Below, one piece after another: positions 6,841 through 15,134 of a DNA stretch of 23,185 nucleotides. The translations under genes and the position numbers were made by a program. The notes under the pieces are model-generated. The model worked only from the letters and a program-made list of their open reading frames with translations. It did no database searches and had not been told where the DNA came from. Position 1 is the first letter of the stretch. Every line of letters begins with the position of its first letter. The DNA is from JBAXHO01 sp037138855 (lineage in GTDB: Bacteria > Patescibacteriota > Dojkabacteria > B142 > OLB20): NCBI GenBank assembly GCA_037138855.1, contig JBAXHO010000028.1, positions 1-23,185 of the forward strand, given 5' to 3'.

Positions 6841-9800
6841 TTATTGCTTCTCATTTTTTCTTTGTCTCAAGAGTAGTAACATAATTACTGCAATTAAGAT
6901 GATGAGTGGAATAATACATAACCACCAGTTGAAACCTTTAGTGTTTTGGATGCTGAAATTCACATCTTTCTTCTCTGAATCAGCAATCTTGATATTTTTG
7001 GTGTCATCACCAAGCACTTTGGTATTGCTGGGGAGATCTTTTTTGTTAATCTCGACGACATAACTACCAGGACATACTGTGGCTTCCCAGTAACCATTTT
7101 TATCAGTTTTTACAGTAATGATTGTTTCAAAACCATCCACTGCTTTGACTTTGATTGTTACTTCGACATTTTCAATTCCTTTTTCATCAGCGTCTTTCTT
7201 TTCATTTTTATTGGCATCCAAATATACATATCCGGAGACAACCTGTTTTTCATCATCCTTACAGGTGATACCGAGCACAGCTCCAGTTGGAGTTGGACTT
7301 GGAATCTCTGAAGTAGTTGGTGTTACTGTCGTTGTAGTTTCTTCAATTACTGGTCTTGGAGAAACTGTTACAGTAATTGTAGAACTAGCTGTATCACCAT
7401 CGACGTCAGTTACTGTCACTGTACAAGTATATGTACCAGCAGTATTTGGCAATGTGGCTGTCAGATTGATTCCGCTACAAGCACCACTCCATTGATAGGC
7501 CAGTGGAGCATTACCACCAGTACCATCAGCTGTCAAAGTAACAGTTGTACCAACATAAACATGAGTACCAGGATTTGGATTGATCGTTACACCTGGAACT
7601 AGATTATTAACAGTGACATTGACTGTAGCTGTTGTACAGTTACCTTCTCCACTAATAATTGAATATGTATCATCATAGTTTTTGTAGAACCATTCTGGAT
7701 ATTCAGTATCATGATCTTCTGTACCCTCACATACTTTCAGAGTAACTGGATAAACTCCAGAAACTGGATAAGTATGATCGGCGATCGCTACTGCACCTGG
7801 AATACCAAATGCTGTCAAAGGAGCAAATCCTGCGCCATCACCATAATCGATGTAACTTAACCAGTTACTATCATCTGGATAGTTTGGTGTGGAAACAATT
7901 GCTGTTTTAGCAACGCTAGTTACAGCAGCACTGACACCACTTTTACCTGCTTCAAATTTTGGTAATGATTTGGCAACTTCTTTCCAGTTAGCTTTAGTAA
8001 TATTTCCAAATGTTTTTGCAGATACGCTGCCAACTTTTGCATTCAAACCTGTAGTTCCTGCATAAAATCGTGAATTAATCATATAACTAGGATCGGTAAA
8101 GCTACCGTTGAAAGATGCTGTCTGACCTTCATTAATGGTTTGATTACTATTTAGCGTTACTCCAGGAGCAACATTATTGATAGTAAATGTAAAGAAAGGA
8201 CAATCTGTGGCAAAGCCTTCACTATCTGAGCAAGCACTATTTCCTACACTATCAAGCAAAAAGTAACGCACTTCATAATTTCCTTCTGGTAAAACTGAAG
8301 TATCTACTGGAAATTTAGGATTGGCAACATCAGGTGCACCATATAGGTAATTAAAGATTTCCTGGTAAGTGACATCTTTTAATCCTGAGATATATACTCC
8401 ATCAACCCAGAATGGTGTTGGATTACCATTGTAAAATACTGCAAATTCAAACAAACCTAATTCATAATTATCATGGATTCCTTTGGTTCCAAATGAACTC
8501 AGGATACCAGCATCGAAGTAACTACCTTCATCAAAGCTGATATCACTTACTGGATCAGCTGTAGGAGCAACATTATCCTGGTAATTGCCAAATCTCACGC
8601 CGACTTTATGTTCACCGGCATCCAGGTATGTATCGAAACATACTGGTGCTTCACCGGAGGTAGTACTAAAGACACCCCAGGCATTGAGATTAACATAATA
8701 TTTATCATATTCCGGTCTTGTTTGAATCCACTTATTAGCAGTTTCATCCTTTTCACAAATCTTGTATTCACCTGGTAACAAGTTGGTAAAGCGGTATTGA
8801 CCTTGTCCGACATTTCCTGAAGTATAATCAGAATTAGTATTGGAATTGGCATTACCAGTGGTCATGCTGTCGATAGCATTCCAGCCACCATCTCCATTGC
8901 TAACATAAAGATTGATTTGCCAGTCATTGATGAATTGTTCGCCACTTGTAAATTTGTGATCAATATTAGCATCACTAAATTTACGTCCCTGGATGAAACC
9001 AAGTTCGGTATTTCCGAAGTTAGCGGTAAATGTCGCACCTGATGCTTTGACTGTGATCAAGTGACAAGTATTTACTACAGGATCAGGATAGCTTTGTACC
9101 CAGCCTGCTTGAGCAATTTCACAAACCGGGTAAGTTCCCTGAGGAATCCCAGTAAATTCGTAATAGCCATTTTGATCAGTTGTTTGGGTATCATCAATAA
9201 ATCCATCATTATTGAGATCAATAGTGATATCCCAGCCAGAAAGTTTAGTTTCATTAGTGTAATCCAGGTGATCATAGTTGGTATCACTGAATTTCACACC
9301 ACTAATCACTGCCTGTTTGAAGTTGAGGAAGTGTTCACCAGTTTCATTGGAGCCTGATGTGACTACGACGTCACGACAGAATGTACCATTGTTATCTGGA
9401 CTGGCAGTACCACTATTTGGTAATACCTGACTCCAGCCAGTTTGCATTTCTTCACAAACCTGGTATGTACCGGGAGCTAAGTCTTTGAAACGGTAAGCTA
9501 CTACACCACTATTTAAGGTGTGAGTCAATTGTTCTGAAACTAATCCTCCATTCTGGAATAATTTAATATTCCATCCTGTGATTTCAGTATCTGGTCCACC
9601 AATTTTGCCATTACCATTGACATCTTCAAATTTCCGACCTTGGATTGCACCGTAGCGGTAATTTAAAAAGTCAACTTCATAAGAACCTCCTGAAGTTGGA
9701 GTAAATACGGTATTACCGATTACATTAGATCGTGTCCAGCCTGCGGCTATAGTTTCGTTAACTGTATATTGTTGAGCAGTTAAGCCTTTGAATACACAAG

Positions 9801-12800
9801 TGCCTAGGCCATCAGTTCCTGTAAAGCAGGAAGTATTGAAGGTTAGATTAATTTCTGTACCATTGTGTAAAACATCATTAGCATCAATAAATCCATCACC
9901 ATTCATATCTTCATACTTTTTCACAGTCAAGGTTGCATATTTAAAGTTACCGAAATCTTGGTTAGTAACATCAATACCTGCATCTAGTTTTACCTGATAA
10001 CACTTGATACCATTTAGTTGATTGACATAATTGGCTGCTGCAGGAACTGTTTGCAGATAATCTGGATTGGCTGCTTCACAAACATAATAAGTACCGGATA
10101 AGAGATTGGTAAACTTATAGTTACCACGGTTATTAATACCATTTTTTGTTTGTTGTACGCTTTGTAAGGTCCAGACACCATTTGGTTGTTCTGCATAAAG
10201 TTCGATACTGTAGTTACCAATTGGTTTATCATTAGGATCGTTTAGTACGCCATTGGCTTCATAATCTTCGATTTTTTTACCGGCAATTGAACCTAGTTCA
10301 CTGTTTCCAAAATTTATTCCAGTAATTTCTTGATTTGAAGTAGCAATTGTCAGGTCATAACAAGCCTGTCCAAATGTTTGTAACCAGCCTGGTTTCTGAT
10401 CTTCACAAATGCGATAATTACCAGGTAATAAGTTTTTAAATTCATATTTACCTGTAGCATCTGTCTTTTCTTTAGTTTCACCAGCATCTAGAGTATTATT
10501 ACCATTTTGGTCAATAAAGATGGTCCAATTAGGAATACCTTTTTCATCAGGTTGATCCCATGTACCATCATGATCTTCATCACTGAATTTGTAACCGCTG
10601 ATACTTCCTTTTTGGAAGTTACCAAAAGTAAGAGCAGTGAATGCTTGATCAGGAATTGTGATCGCTACTTGCCAGCAAACGCCTCCTTCTGTAGCAACAT
10701 TTGGAGAAAGATTAGCAACTGCTAAAGCTCCAGAAGCGCTAGCGCCTGAGAGTGGTCCGGTTTGGATCCAGGCATTTTTGGCAGTTTCACAAACATAATA
10801 TGAGCCAAAAATTAAACCTGTAAATTGATATTCACCGGCACCATTACCCATATTTGCTGTAACAGTTGAAGCTTTGAATTGCCAGTTACGATCATAAAGA
10901 TTAATTGTCCAGTTATTCTTGCCTTTTTCAGAAACGTCAAGCGTACTATTATTATTAAAGTCCTCATATTTGTAACCTTGAATCGAACCGACATTTTCAA
11001 CTTTGACTACAATAGAATCTGAACCTTGATTAGTTGCTTTGTCTAGTGCTTCTAATTTAATTGTGTAAGTTGCATTAGGAACAGTTGTAGTATCCCAGTT
11101 ATAAAGGAAATTAACTAACGCTGCACTATCAGGTGTGACGATCGGGCCAACTACTACAGCGCTAGTAGCATTGTCAGTAATCGTAAAAGTATAGTTTAAT
11201 AGATTAGCATCAGCTATTGTCGCAATAATAGGTGTCGTACCTTTGATAGTAGATCCAGTTAAAGGAGCTGTAATGTCGACGACTGGATTGATCCGGTCAA
11301 TTGTGATTTGACAGCTGGAAGCGAAGTCATTACCTGTTACCCAGGCTGATGCATTGCCTAGCTTATCAACTGCTCTTACCTGCCAGCCATAAGTACCGTC
11401 TGTGGGGACAAACCAGTTGCTATCAAAAATGCTGGAAGTAAATTGGAAATCTGCTCCAGGAGCACCGCCGATATTGTAAGAACGGTAATCATAATGATCG
11501 AAACCTACTCCGGCGTCGCTAGAATCATTCCAGTCAGCAATTAAATAATTAGTATTAATGTAACTACCACAAGCTACTGGAGCAAGTGTAGTACTAGGAT
11601 CGACACGTGGAATAATTACTAATCCGGTAGGATCCGAAGGAGCTGTAGTATCAATTGTCAAAGGAGCAAGTGTCAGTACATTACTTACATTACTTGCAGC
11701 ATCTGTGACTGAGATTGTACAGTTATATGTGCCATCAGCTAATAGATTAAAGGTGATTGGGTTATCACCTACGATTGCACTAGCAGCGCCAGTACAGCCT
11801 CCTGTGTAATTAATCGTACCGGCTTCGGTAGAATTAAAGACATAATCTGGAGTGTTATCCGTAGTTGGATTTGGCGTCACTGCTGTTACTTCTTTTAATA
11901 CTGGAGCGATACTGTCGACAGTAATAATAAAAGGTTTAGCAGGGTCATTACTCCATTCTGTATAACTGCCAAGATTATCAATACCTCTTACCCGGATGTA
12001 ATATGTACCGTCAGATGTGCCATTTGCATTATTGGTTGGTATTGGAAGAGTAGTATTATAAATCATTGATGTATAATTAGGATCAGTGAAGACCTGATAT
12101 TGATAGTGATATGGCTGATTTGGAGTGCTTGCAGGAATCGCATTCCAATCTACATGAGTTAAGTTTGCGCTAGAAATGGTAATATAATTAGCTGGATAGC
12201 TAATTACAATAGGAATATCATAGTAAGCAATTACTTGGATTTGATCTACTCTAGTTATAGAAGTACTTCCTCCGCCTGTTTTAGAAACAGCGAAAGCAAC
12301 ACCAAAATTGGAGTTCTGGATATCACTTAAACTTAATGATGGGATTCCCCATTTGTCAGTTGAGCCTCCATAGCTTGCCCATGAGTCAGAGCTTGCAAAT
12401 GGTTGAAAATATGCTTTATTTTCTCCTTGAATAGTACCATTAACAATTAAACTTACAACAACATCTTGTACGTTAATCGGAGGACTTGATGTTTTTCTTT
12501 CAATCGAAACCTCAATTCCTTTAAAGATTGCATTACTCGGAATATTTGCTAAATTGGCAAAATTTGTTGCGGTTAAATAGTGCGAAGTATCTGAAATCGC
12601 AGCTAAGTCAACACGAGCATATTGATCATCTGAATTATAAATCCGATTAGTATTTATCCAATTAGTATTTCCTATACCATTATTGTCTGATGCTGTGCTA
12701 GGATTGACAGTAACGAATAAAGTGAAATGATTTAATCCATTAACTGTAACATAATTACTATTTGAGTTAGCTTCATTGACGCTTAAATAATTACTACCAT

Positions 12801-13440
12801 CTTCACTATAAACCATTTCAGCATCAGATTTGCCGTAAGAAGGAAAAGTCATATTATAAGTAAATTCTCCGTCTACGAGGTTGGTGACACGTACATCATA
12901 TGCAATATTGGAAAGGGCGTTTAATTCGGTAACCTGATCTGCAGTTAAAGTAACCTGTTCGATGATTAATTTGCCTGATTTAGTTTCTCCGTTAACTTTT
13001 GGTAAATTGGTAAAAGTAATTGAAAGATTAGAATTCTGAGGAGCGGTATATTTGATGTTTTCCTCAACATTATTATTAGTAATTGCTTCTCCACTAGTAC
13101 TATTATATTTCCATGTTGCAACTGTAATTGGAGTAGTTGGCTCTGGTATAGTAGTTACGGTAACTTCAGGAATTGTAGTTGGAGCAGTAGTAACTTCCAA
13201 GGTAGATTCTACAGTGGGAGTTGCTGTCGCTGTAGCTTCTACGATAGTTTCAGTAGGAGCTGGAGTGCTAGTAACTGTACTGGTCGGCTCAGGTGAAGCC
13301 GTCTCAGTTGGCGTCGGAGCCGGGCTCGCCTCTTGCGCTTTGACAGGTAAAAGTATCGCAATATTCTGTAAAAGTAAAATTGCGATAAGAAAACTGGGGA
13401 CAAACTTCTGGGAGAAGTTACGGATATGCTTGATATACAT
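6841..13440 (-). CDS. Giant surface protein with SdrD_B/CnaB-like, Ig-like and PKD-like domains
   Basis: This 2199-aa membrane-anchored extracellular protein has a signal peptide at 1-35 (cut near VKA-QEA) followed by a Pro/Thr/Ser-rich stalk (about 36-106). Then come a large beta-rich region with fibronectin/Ig-like segments (about 107-815), seven SdrD_B-like units (starting near 818, 945, 1050, 1168, 1264, 1378 and 1481; each opens GxIxGxKFxDxNxDG-like and most close NFGN), cadherin/PKD/Ig-like segments (about 1621-2028), a second Thr/Pro linker containing PTPTG, a last CnaB-like unit (about 2068-2167) and a membrane helix (2172-2191) with a basic tail. Acidic D-x-N-x-D loops suggest Ca2+ binding, as in staphylococcal SdrD B repeats. 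Six of the seven units share a Cys pair, suggesting disulfides. No canonical terminal LPxTG is present. Adhesion or a surface-fibre role is inferred. ATG at 13440 fits the signal peptide. Confidence 0.88.
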   Translation of the reverse strand: MYIKHIRNFSQKFVPSFLIAILLLQNIAILLPVKAQEASPAPTPTETASPEPTSTVTSTPAPTETIVEATATATPTVESTLEVTTAPTTIPEVTVTTIPEPTTPITVATWKYNSTSGEAITNNNVEENIKYTAPQNSNLSITFTNLPKVNGETKSGKLIIEQVTLTADQVTELNALSNIAYDVRVTNLVDGEFTYNMTFPSYGKSDAEMVYSEDGSNYLSVNEANSNSNYVTVNGLNHFTLFVTVNPSTASDNNGIGNTNWINTNRIYNSDDQYARVDLAAISDTSHYLTATNFANLANIPSNAIFKGIEVSIERKTSSPPINVQDVVVSLIVNGTIQGENKAYFQPFASSDSWASYGGSTDKWGIPSLSLSDIQNSNFGVAFAVSKTGGGSTSITRVDQIQVIAYYDIPIVISYPANYITISSANLTHVDWNAIPASTPNQPYHYQYQVFTDPNYTSMIYNTTLPIPTNNANGTSDGTYYIRVRGIDNLGSYTEWSNDPAKPFIITVDSIAPVLKEVTAVTPNPTTDNTPDYVFNSTEAGTINYTGGCTGAASAIVGDNPITFNLLADGTYNCTISVTDAASNVSNVLTLAPLTIDTTAPSDPTGLVIIPRVDPSTTLAPVACGSYINTNYLIADWNDSSDAGVGFDHYDYRSYNIGGAPGADFQFTSSIFDSNWFVPTDGTYGWQVRAVDKLGNASAWVTGNDFASSCQITIDRINPVVDITAPLTGSTIKGTTPIIATIADANLLNYTFTITDNATSAVVVGPIVTPDSAALVNFLYNWDTTTVPNATYTIKLEALDKATNQGSDSIVVKVENVGSIQGYKYEDFNNNSTLDVSEKGKNNWTINLYDRNWQFKASTVTANMGNGAGEYQFTGLIFGSYYVCETAKNAWIQTGPLSGASASGALAVANLSPNVATEGGVCWQVAITIPDQAFTALTFGNFQKGSISGYKFSDEDHDGTWDQPDEKGIPNWTIFIDQNGNNTLDAGETKEKTDATGKYEFKNLLPGNYRICEDQKPGWLQTFGQACYDLTIATSNQEITGINFGNSELGSIAGKKIEDYEANGVLNDPNDKPIGNYSIELYAEQPNGVWTLQSVQQTKNGINNRGNYKFTNLLSGTYYVCEAANPDYLQTVPAAANYVNQLNGIKCYQVKLDAGIDVTNQDFGNFKYATLTVKKYEDMNGDGFIDANDVLHNGTEINLTFNTSCFTGTDGLGTCVFKGLTAQQYTVNETIAAGWTRSNVIGNTVFTPTSGGSYEVDFLNYRYGAIQGRKFEDVNGNGKIGGPDTEITGWNIKLFQNGGLVSEQLTHTLNSGVVAYRFKDLAPGTYQVCEEMQTGWSQVLPNSGTASPDNNGTFCRDVVVTSGSNETGEHFLNFKQAVISGVKFSDTNYDHLDYTNETKLSGWDITIDLNNDGFIDDTQTTDQNGYYEFTGIPQGTYPVCEIAQAGWVQSYPDPVVNTCHLITVKASGATFTANFGNTELGFIQGRKFSDANIDHKFTSGEQFINDWQINLYVSNGDGGWNAIDSMTTGNANSNTNSDYTSGNVGQGQYRFTNLLPGEYKICEKDETANKWIQTRPEYDKYYVNLNAWGVFSTTSGEAPVCFDTYLDAGEHKVGVRFGNYQDNVAPTADPVSDISFDEGSYFDAGILSSFGTKGIHDNYELGLFEFAVFYNGNPTPFWVDGVYISGLKDVTYQEIFNYLYGAPDVANPKFPVDTSVLPEGNYEVRYFLLDSVGNSACSDSEGFATDCPFFTFTINNVAPGVTLNSNQTINEGQTASFNGSFTDPSYMINSRFYAGTTGLNAKVGSVSAKTFGNITKANWKEVAKSLPKFEAGKSGVSAAVTSVAKTAIVSTPNYPDDSNWLSYIDYGDGAGFAPLTAFGIPGAVAIADHTYPVSGVYPVTLKVCEGTEDHDTEYPEWFYKNYDDTYSIISGEGNCTTATVNVTVNNLVPGVTINPNPGTHVYVGTTVTLTADGTGGNAPLAYQWSGACSGINLTATLPNTAGTYTCTVTVTDVDGDTASSTITVTVSPRPVIEETTTTVTPTTSEIPSPTPTGAVLGITCKDDEKQVVSGYVYLDANKNEKKDADEKGIENVEVTIKVKAVDGFETIITVKTDKNGYWEATVCPGSYVVEINKKDLPSNTKVLGDDTKNIKIADSEKKDVNFSIQNTKGFNWWLCIIPLIILIAVIMLLLLRQRKNEKQ

Positions 13441-13493
13441 CGTGTATAGGAAGGATGAAATAAAATTAGCTAATTTTTGGAGCAGATATTTGT

Positions 13494-13522
13494 ATTATAT
13501 TACAAATTTGTCTGCATTTCAA
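13494..13522 (-). promoter_or_regulatory. Sigma70-type promoter of the giant surface-protein gene
   Basis: On the minus strand TTGAAA (13517-13522) and a perfect TATAAT (13494-13499) are separated by exactly 17 nt. The -10 box lies 53 bp before the start codon at 13440, giving a leader of about 45 nt. This is the best promoter match in the window, as expected for an abundant surface protein. Confidence 0.75.
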
Positions 13523-13578
13523 CTAGTTAATACGGTGTATCGGGAAAATAGTAACAAAAATTGTTAAATAATTATAGG

Positions 13579-14916
13579 TTATAATAACAAGATTCTTGTT
13601 ATTGCGCCGATTAAATACAAAGAGCCAGTGATTACTTTTAAACCAGATTTAGCTTGTAATTCTTTTAAAGCCAGCGCCTGATTTTGTATTGCAATACAAT
13701 TTTTATAATTGCTTTTTTGGCAAAATTCAACTAGTTTTGTTGCAGACCATGAGCCATGATTATTTTCCTGACCCAAACTGAATTCTGTAAAGATGATACT
13801 TTTGGCAAGTGGAAATATTTTTAATAGTATTTTCTGATAGTCTTTACCATTTTTAATAGCGACGAGAAAATGATATTGCTCTTTACTATAGTTTTGTAAT
13901 GTCCGCACCAGGGCTGACATTTTTTGAGGATTATGAGCACCATCGCAGATAATTTTGCCGTTAGAAGTTGTTTGGATTTCAAAGCGACCAGGAAAATGAA
14001 TTTGTCTTAATTGCTTTAAAATTATCCTGGAATTTAAATTTAAGTGATCTCGGGATTTTAAATAATCCAAAACTGATAATGCTAATAAGATATTTTCTGC
14101 CTGATGTTTGCCTACCATATTTGTAGTGATATCCGAAATTTCAAGAATGGGTTGTTTTAATTGAAAAGAAGAAAGATCATTTTGAATGTTGATTTTATTG
14201 ATATTTGAAGGATCGATAAATTGGATTTTGGCATGAAAAATTTTTGCAGAATGAATTAATACCTGATTGACAGTGGGATTTTGTTTCAAAGTGAAGACCT
14301 GGCTTGCAGAATTGATAATGCCAGCTTTGTGTTTGGTAATTTTAGCTAAGGTATTACCGAGAATTTGCGTATGGTCTTTGCCAATTTTGGTGATCACGGA
14401 AATTTTGTTTTTGTTTTTAATAACATTAGTACCATCGAGAAGACCTCCTAATCCAGTTTCGATAATTGCGTAATCCACTTTTTGATCAGAAAAATATTGG
14501 AACGCCATAGCGAGTAGCATTTCAAAATAACTGGGATGACCAAATGGTCCTTGAGCAGTCTTGTTGATTGCTGGAGTAATTTTTTGAAAAATTTTAATAA
14601 ATTCTTTTTCGGAAATAAATTGATTGTTTAATTGAATGCGTTCCCGAATTTCCCAAAGATGGGGAGAAATTGTTAAACCGGTGTGATAGCCATTTGCCAT
14701 GAGTAAGCTCGAAATAATGGTAGCTGTAGAACCTTTACCAGATGTACCGGCAATGTGAATAGTTTGATAGGTTTCCTGCGGATTGTCTAAATTTGCCATT
14801 AATAATTGCATGCGTTTTAATCCAGCTTTACCAGGGAAAAGTTGGCCACCAGTAGCGATATTAGCTTCAAGAAAGTGAATAATTTTTGGGAAGGATAATG
14901 GTGGTTGAATGGTCAT
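13579..14916 (-). CDS. folC: Folylpolyglutamate synthase / dihydrofolate synthase
   Basis: A cytoplasmic Mur-ligase-family enzyme that uses ATP to add glutamate to dihydropteroate and/or tetrahydrofolates, keeping folate in the cell. The 445 aa are full length. Visible motifs are the P-loop GTSGKGSTA (57-65), ETGLGGLLDGTN (153-164, where E. coli-type enzymes have GLGGRLDATN), DHTQILG (181-187), GKHQAENILLAL (269-280), the linker GRFEI (310-314) and CDGAHNP in the C-terminal ligase domain (324-330). Whether it is bifunctional or FPGS-only cannot be decided here; no other folate gene is present. The ATG at 14916 is the natural start, with no Shine-Dalgarno sequence before it. An octamer repeat lies immediately upstream. 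It shares a strand with the surface-protein gene, but that gene has its own promoter. Confidence 0.93.
   Translation of the reverse strand: MTIQPPLSFPKIIHFLEANIATGGQLFPGKAGLKRMQLLMANLDNPQETYQTIHIAGTSGKGSTATIISSLLMANGYHTGLTISPHLWEIRERIQLNNQFISEKEFIKIFQKITPAINKTAQGPFGHPSYFEMLLAMAFQYFSDQKVDYAIIETGLGGLLDGTNVIKNKNKISVITKIGKDHTQILGNTLAKITKHKAGIINSASQVFTLKQNPTVNQVLIHSAKIFHAKIQFIDPSNINKINIQNDLSSFQLKQPILEISDITTNMVGKHQAENILLALSVLDYLKSRDHLNLNSRIILKQLRQIHFPGRFEIQTTSNGKIICDGAHNPQKMSALVRTLQNYSKEQYHFLVAIKNGKDYQKILLKIFPLAKSIIFTEFSLGQENNHGSWSATKLVEFCQKSNYKNCIAIQNQALALKELQAKSGLKVITGSLYLIGAITRILLL
13583..13603. repeat. 21-bp inverted repeat spanning the folC 3' end
   Basis: Exact 10-bp arms (AATAACAAGA and its complement) flank one central base and cover the last folC codons and part of the stop codon. 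A second small inverted repeat (TAACAA/TTGTTA) is at 13552-13566. Neither is followed by a T-run on the minus strand, so termination would be weak at best. Confidence 0.5.
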
Positions 14917-14932
14917 AATATGATGAATAAAG

Positions 14933-14964
14933 GAATCTAAGAATCTAAGAATCTAGGAATCTAG
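14933..14964. repeat. Octamer tandem array GAATCTAA/GAATCTAG, 4 copies
   Basis: Two GAATCTAA units are followed by two GAATCTAG units. The block lies 16 bp before the folC start codon, so in the folC sense it reads CTAGATTC, the same unit and sense as the 7-copy array before the HtrA-like gene at 21443-21498. Confidence 0.9.
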
Positions 14965-15079
14965 TTAGTCGAATTTCGAGAAATTAAAAAATTGAAAAAT
15001 AGAGAATTAAAAATTTTTGTATACTTATTGATCATTTTACATCATTTAATTGTCTTGCGACAACAATACTGCTCTTCCA

Positions 15080-15108
15080 TTGTCAACGGGGTTGATTATT
15101 GTTATGCT
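15080..15108 (+). promoter_or_regulatory. Candidate promoter for the beta-propeller operon
   Basis: TTGTCA (15080-15085, 5/6) and TATGCT (15103-15108, 4/6) are spaced by 17 nt. The -10 box lies 26 bp before the ATG at 15135, giving a leader of about 20 nt with no Shine-Dalgarno sequence. A small inverted repeat (TTGTC-TTGC-GACAA, 15050-15063) sits just upstream and could be an operator, but that is a guess. Confidence 0.5.
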
Positions 15109-15134
15109 GAAAGTAATTTATTATTTATCGCATT

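Noticed and set aside
7118..7495. 125-aa open frame on the plus strand inside the giant surface-protein gene
   Set aside because: Antisense shadow of the PKD-like and linker region; low-complexity composition and no independent signals.
13052..13567. 171-aa open frame on the plus strand opposite the N-terminus of the giant surface protein
   Set aside because: It is antisense to the Pro/Thr-rich stalk; its Val/Ser/Gly-rich translation is what the reverse strand of such low-complexity coding gives. No promoter or homologous motif is visible.
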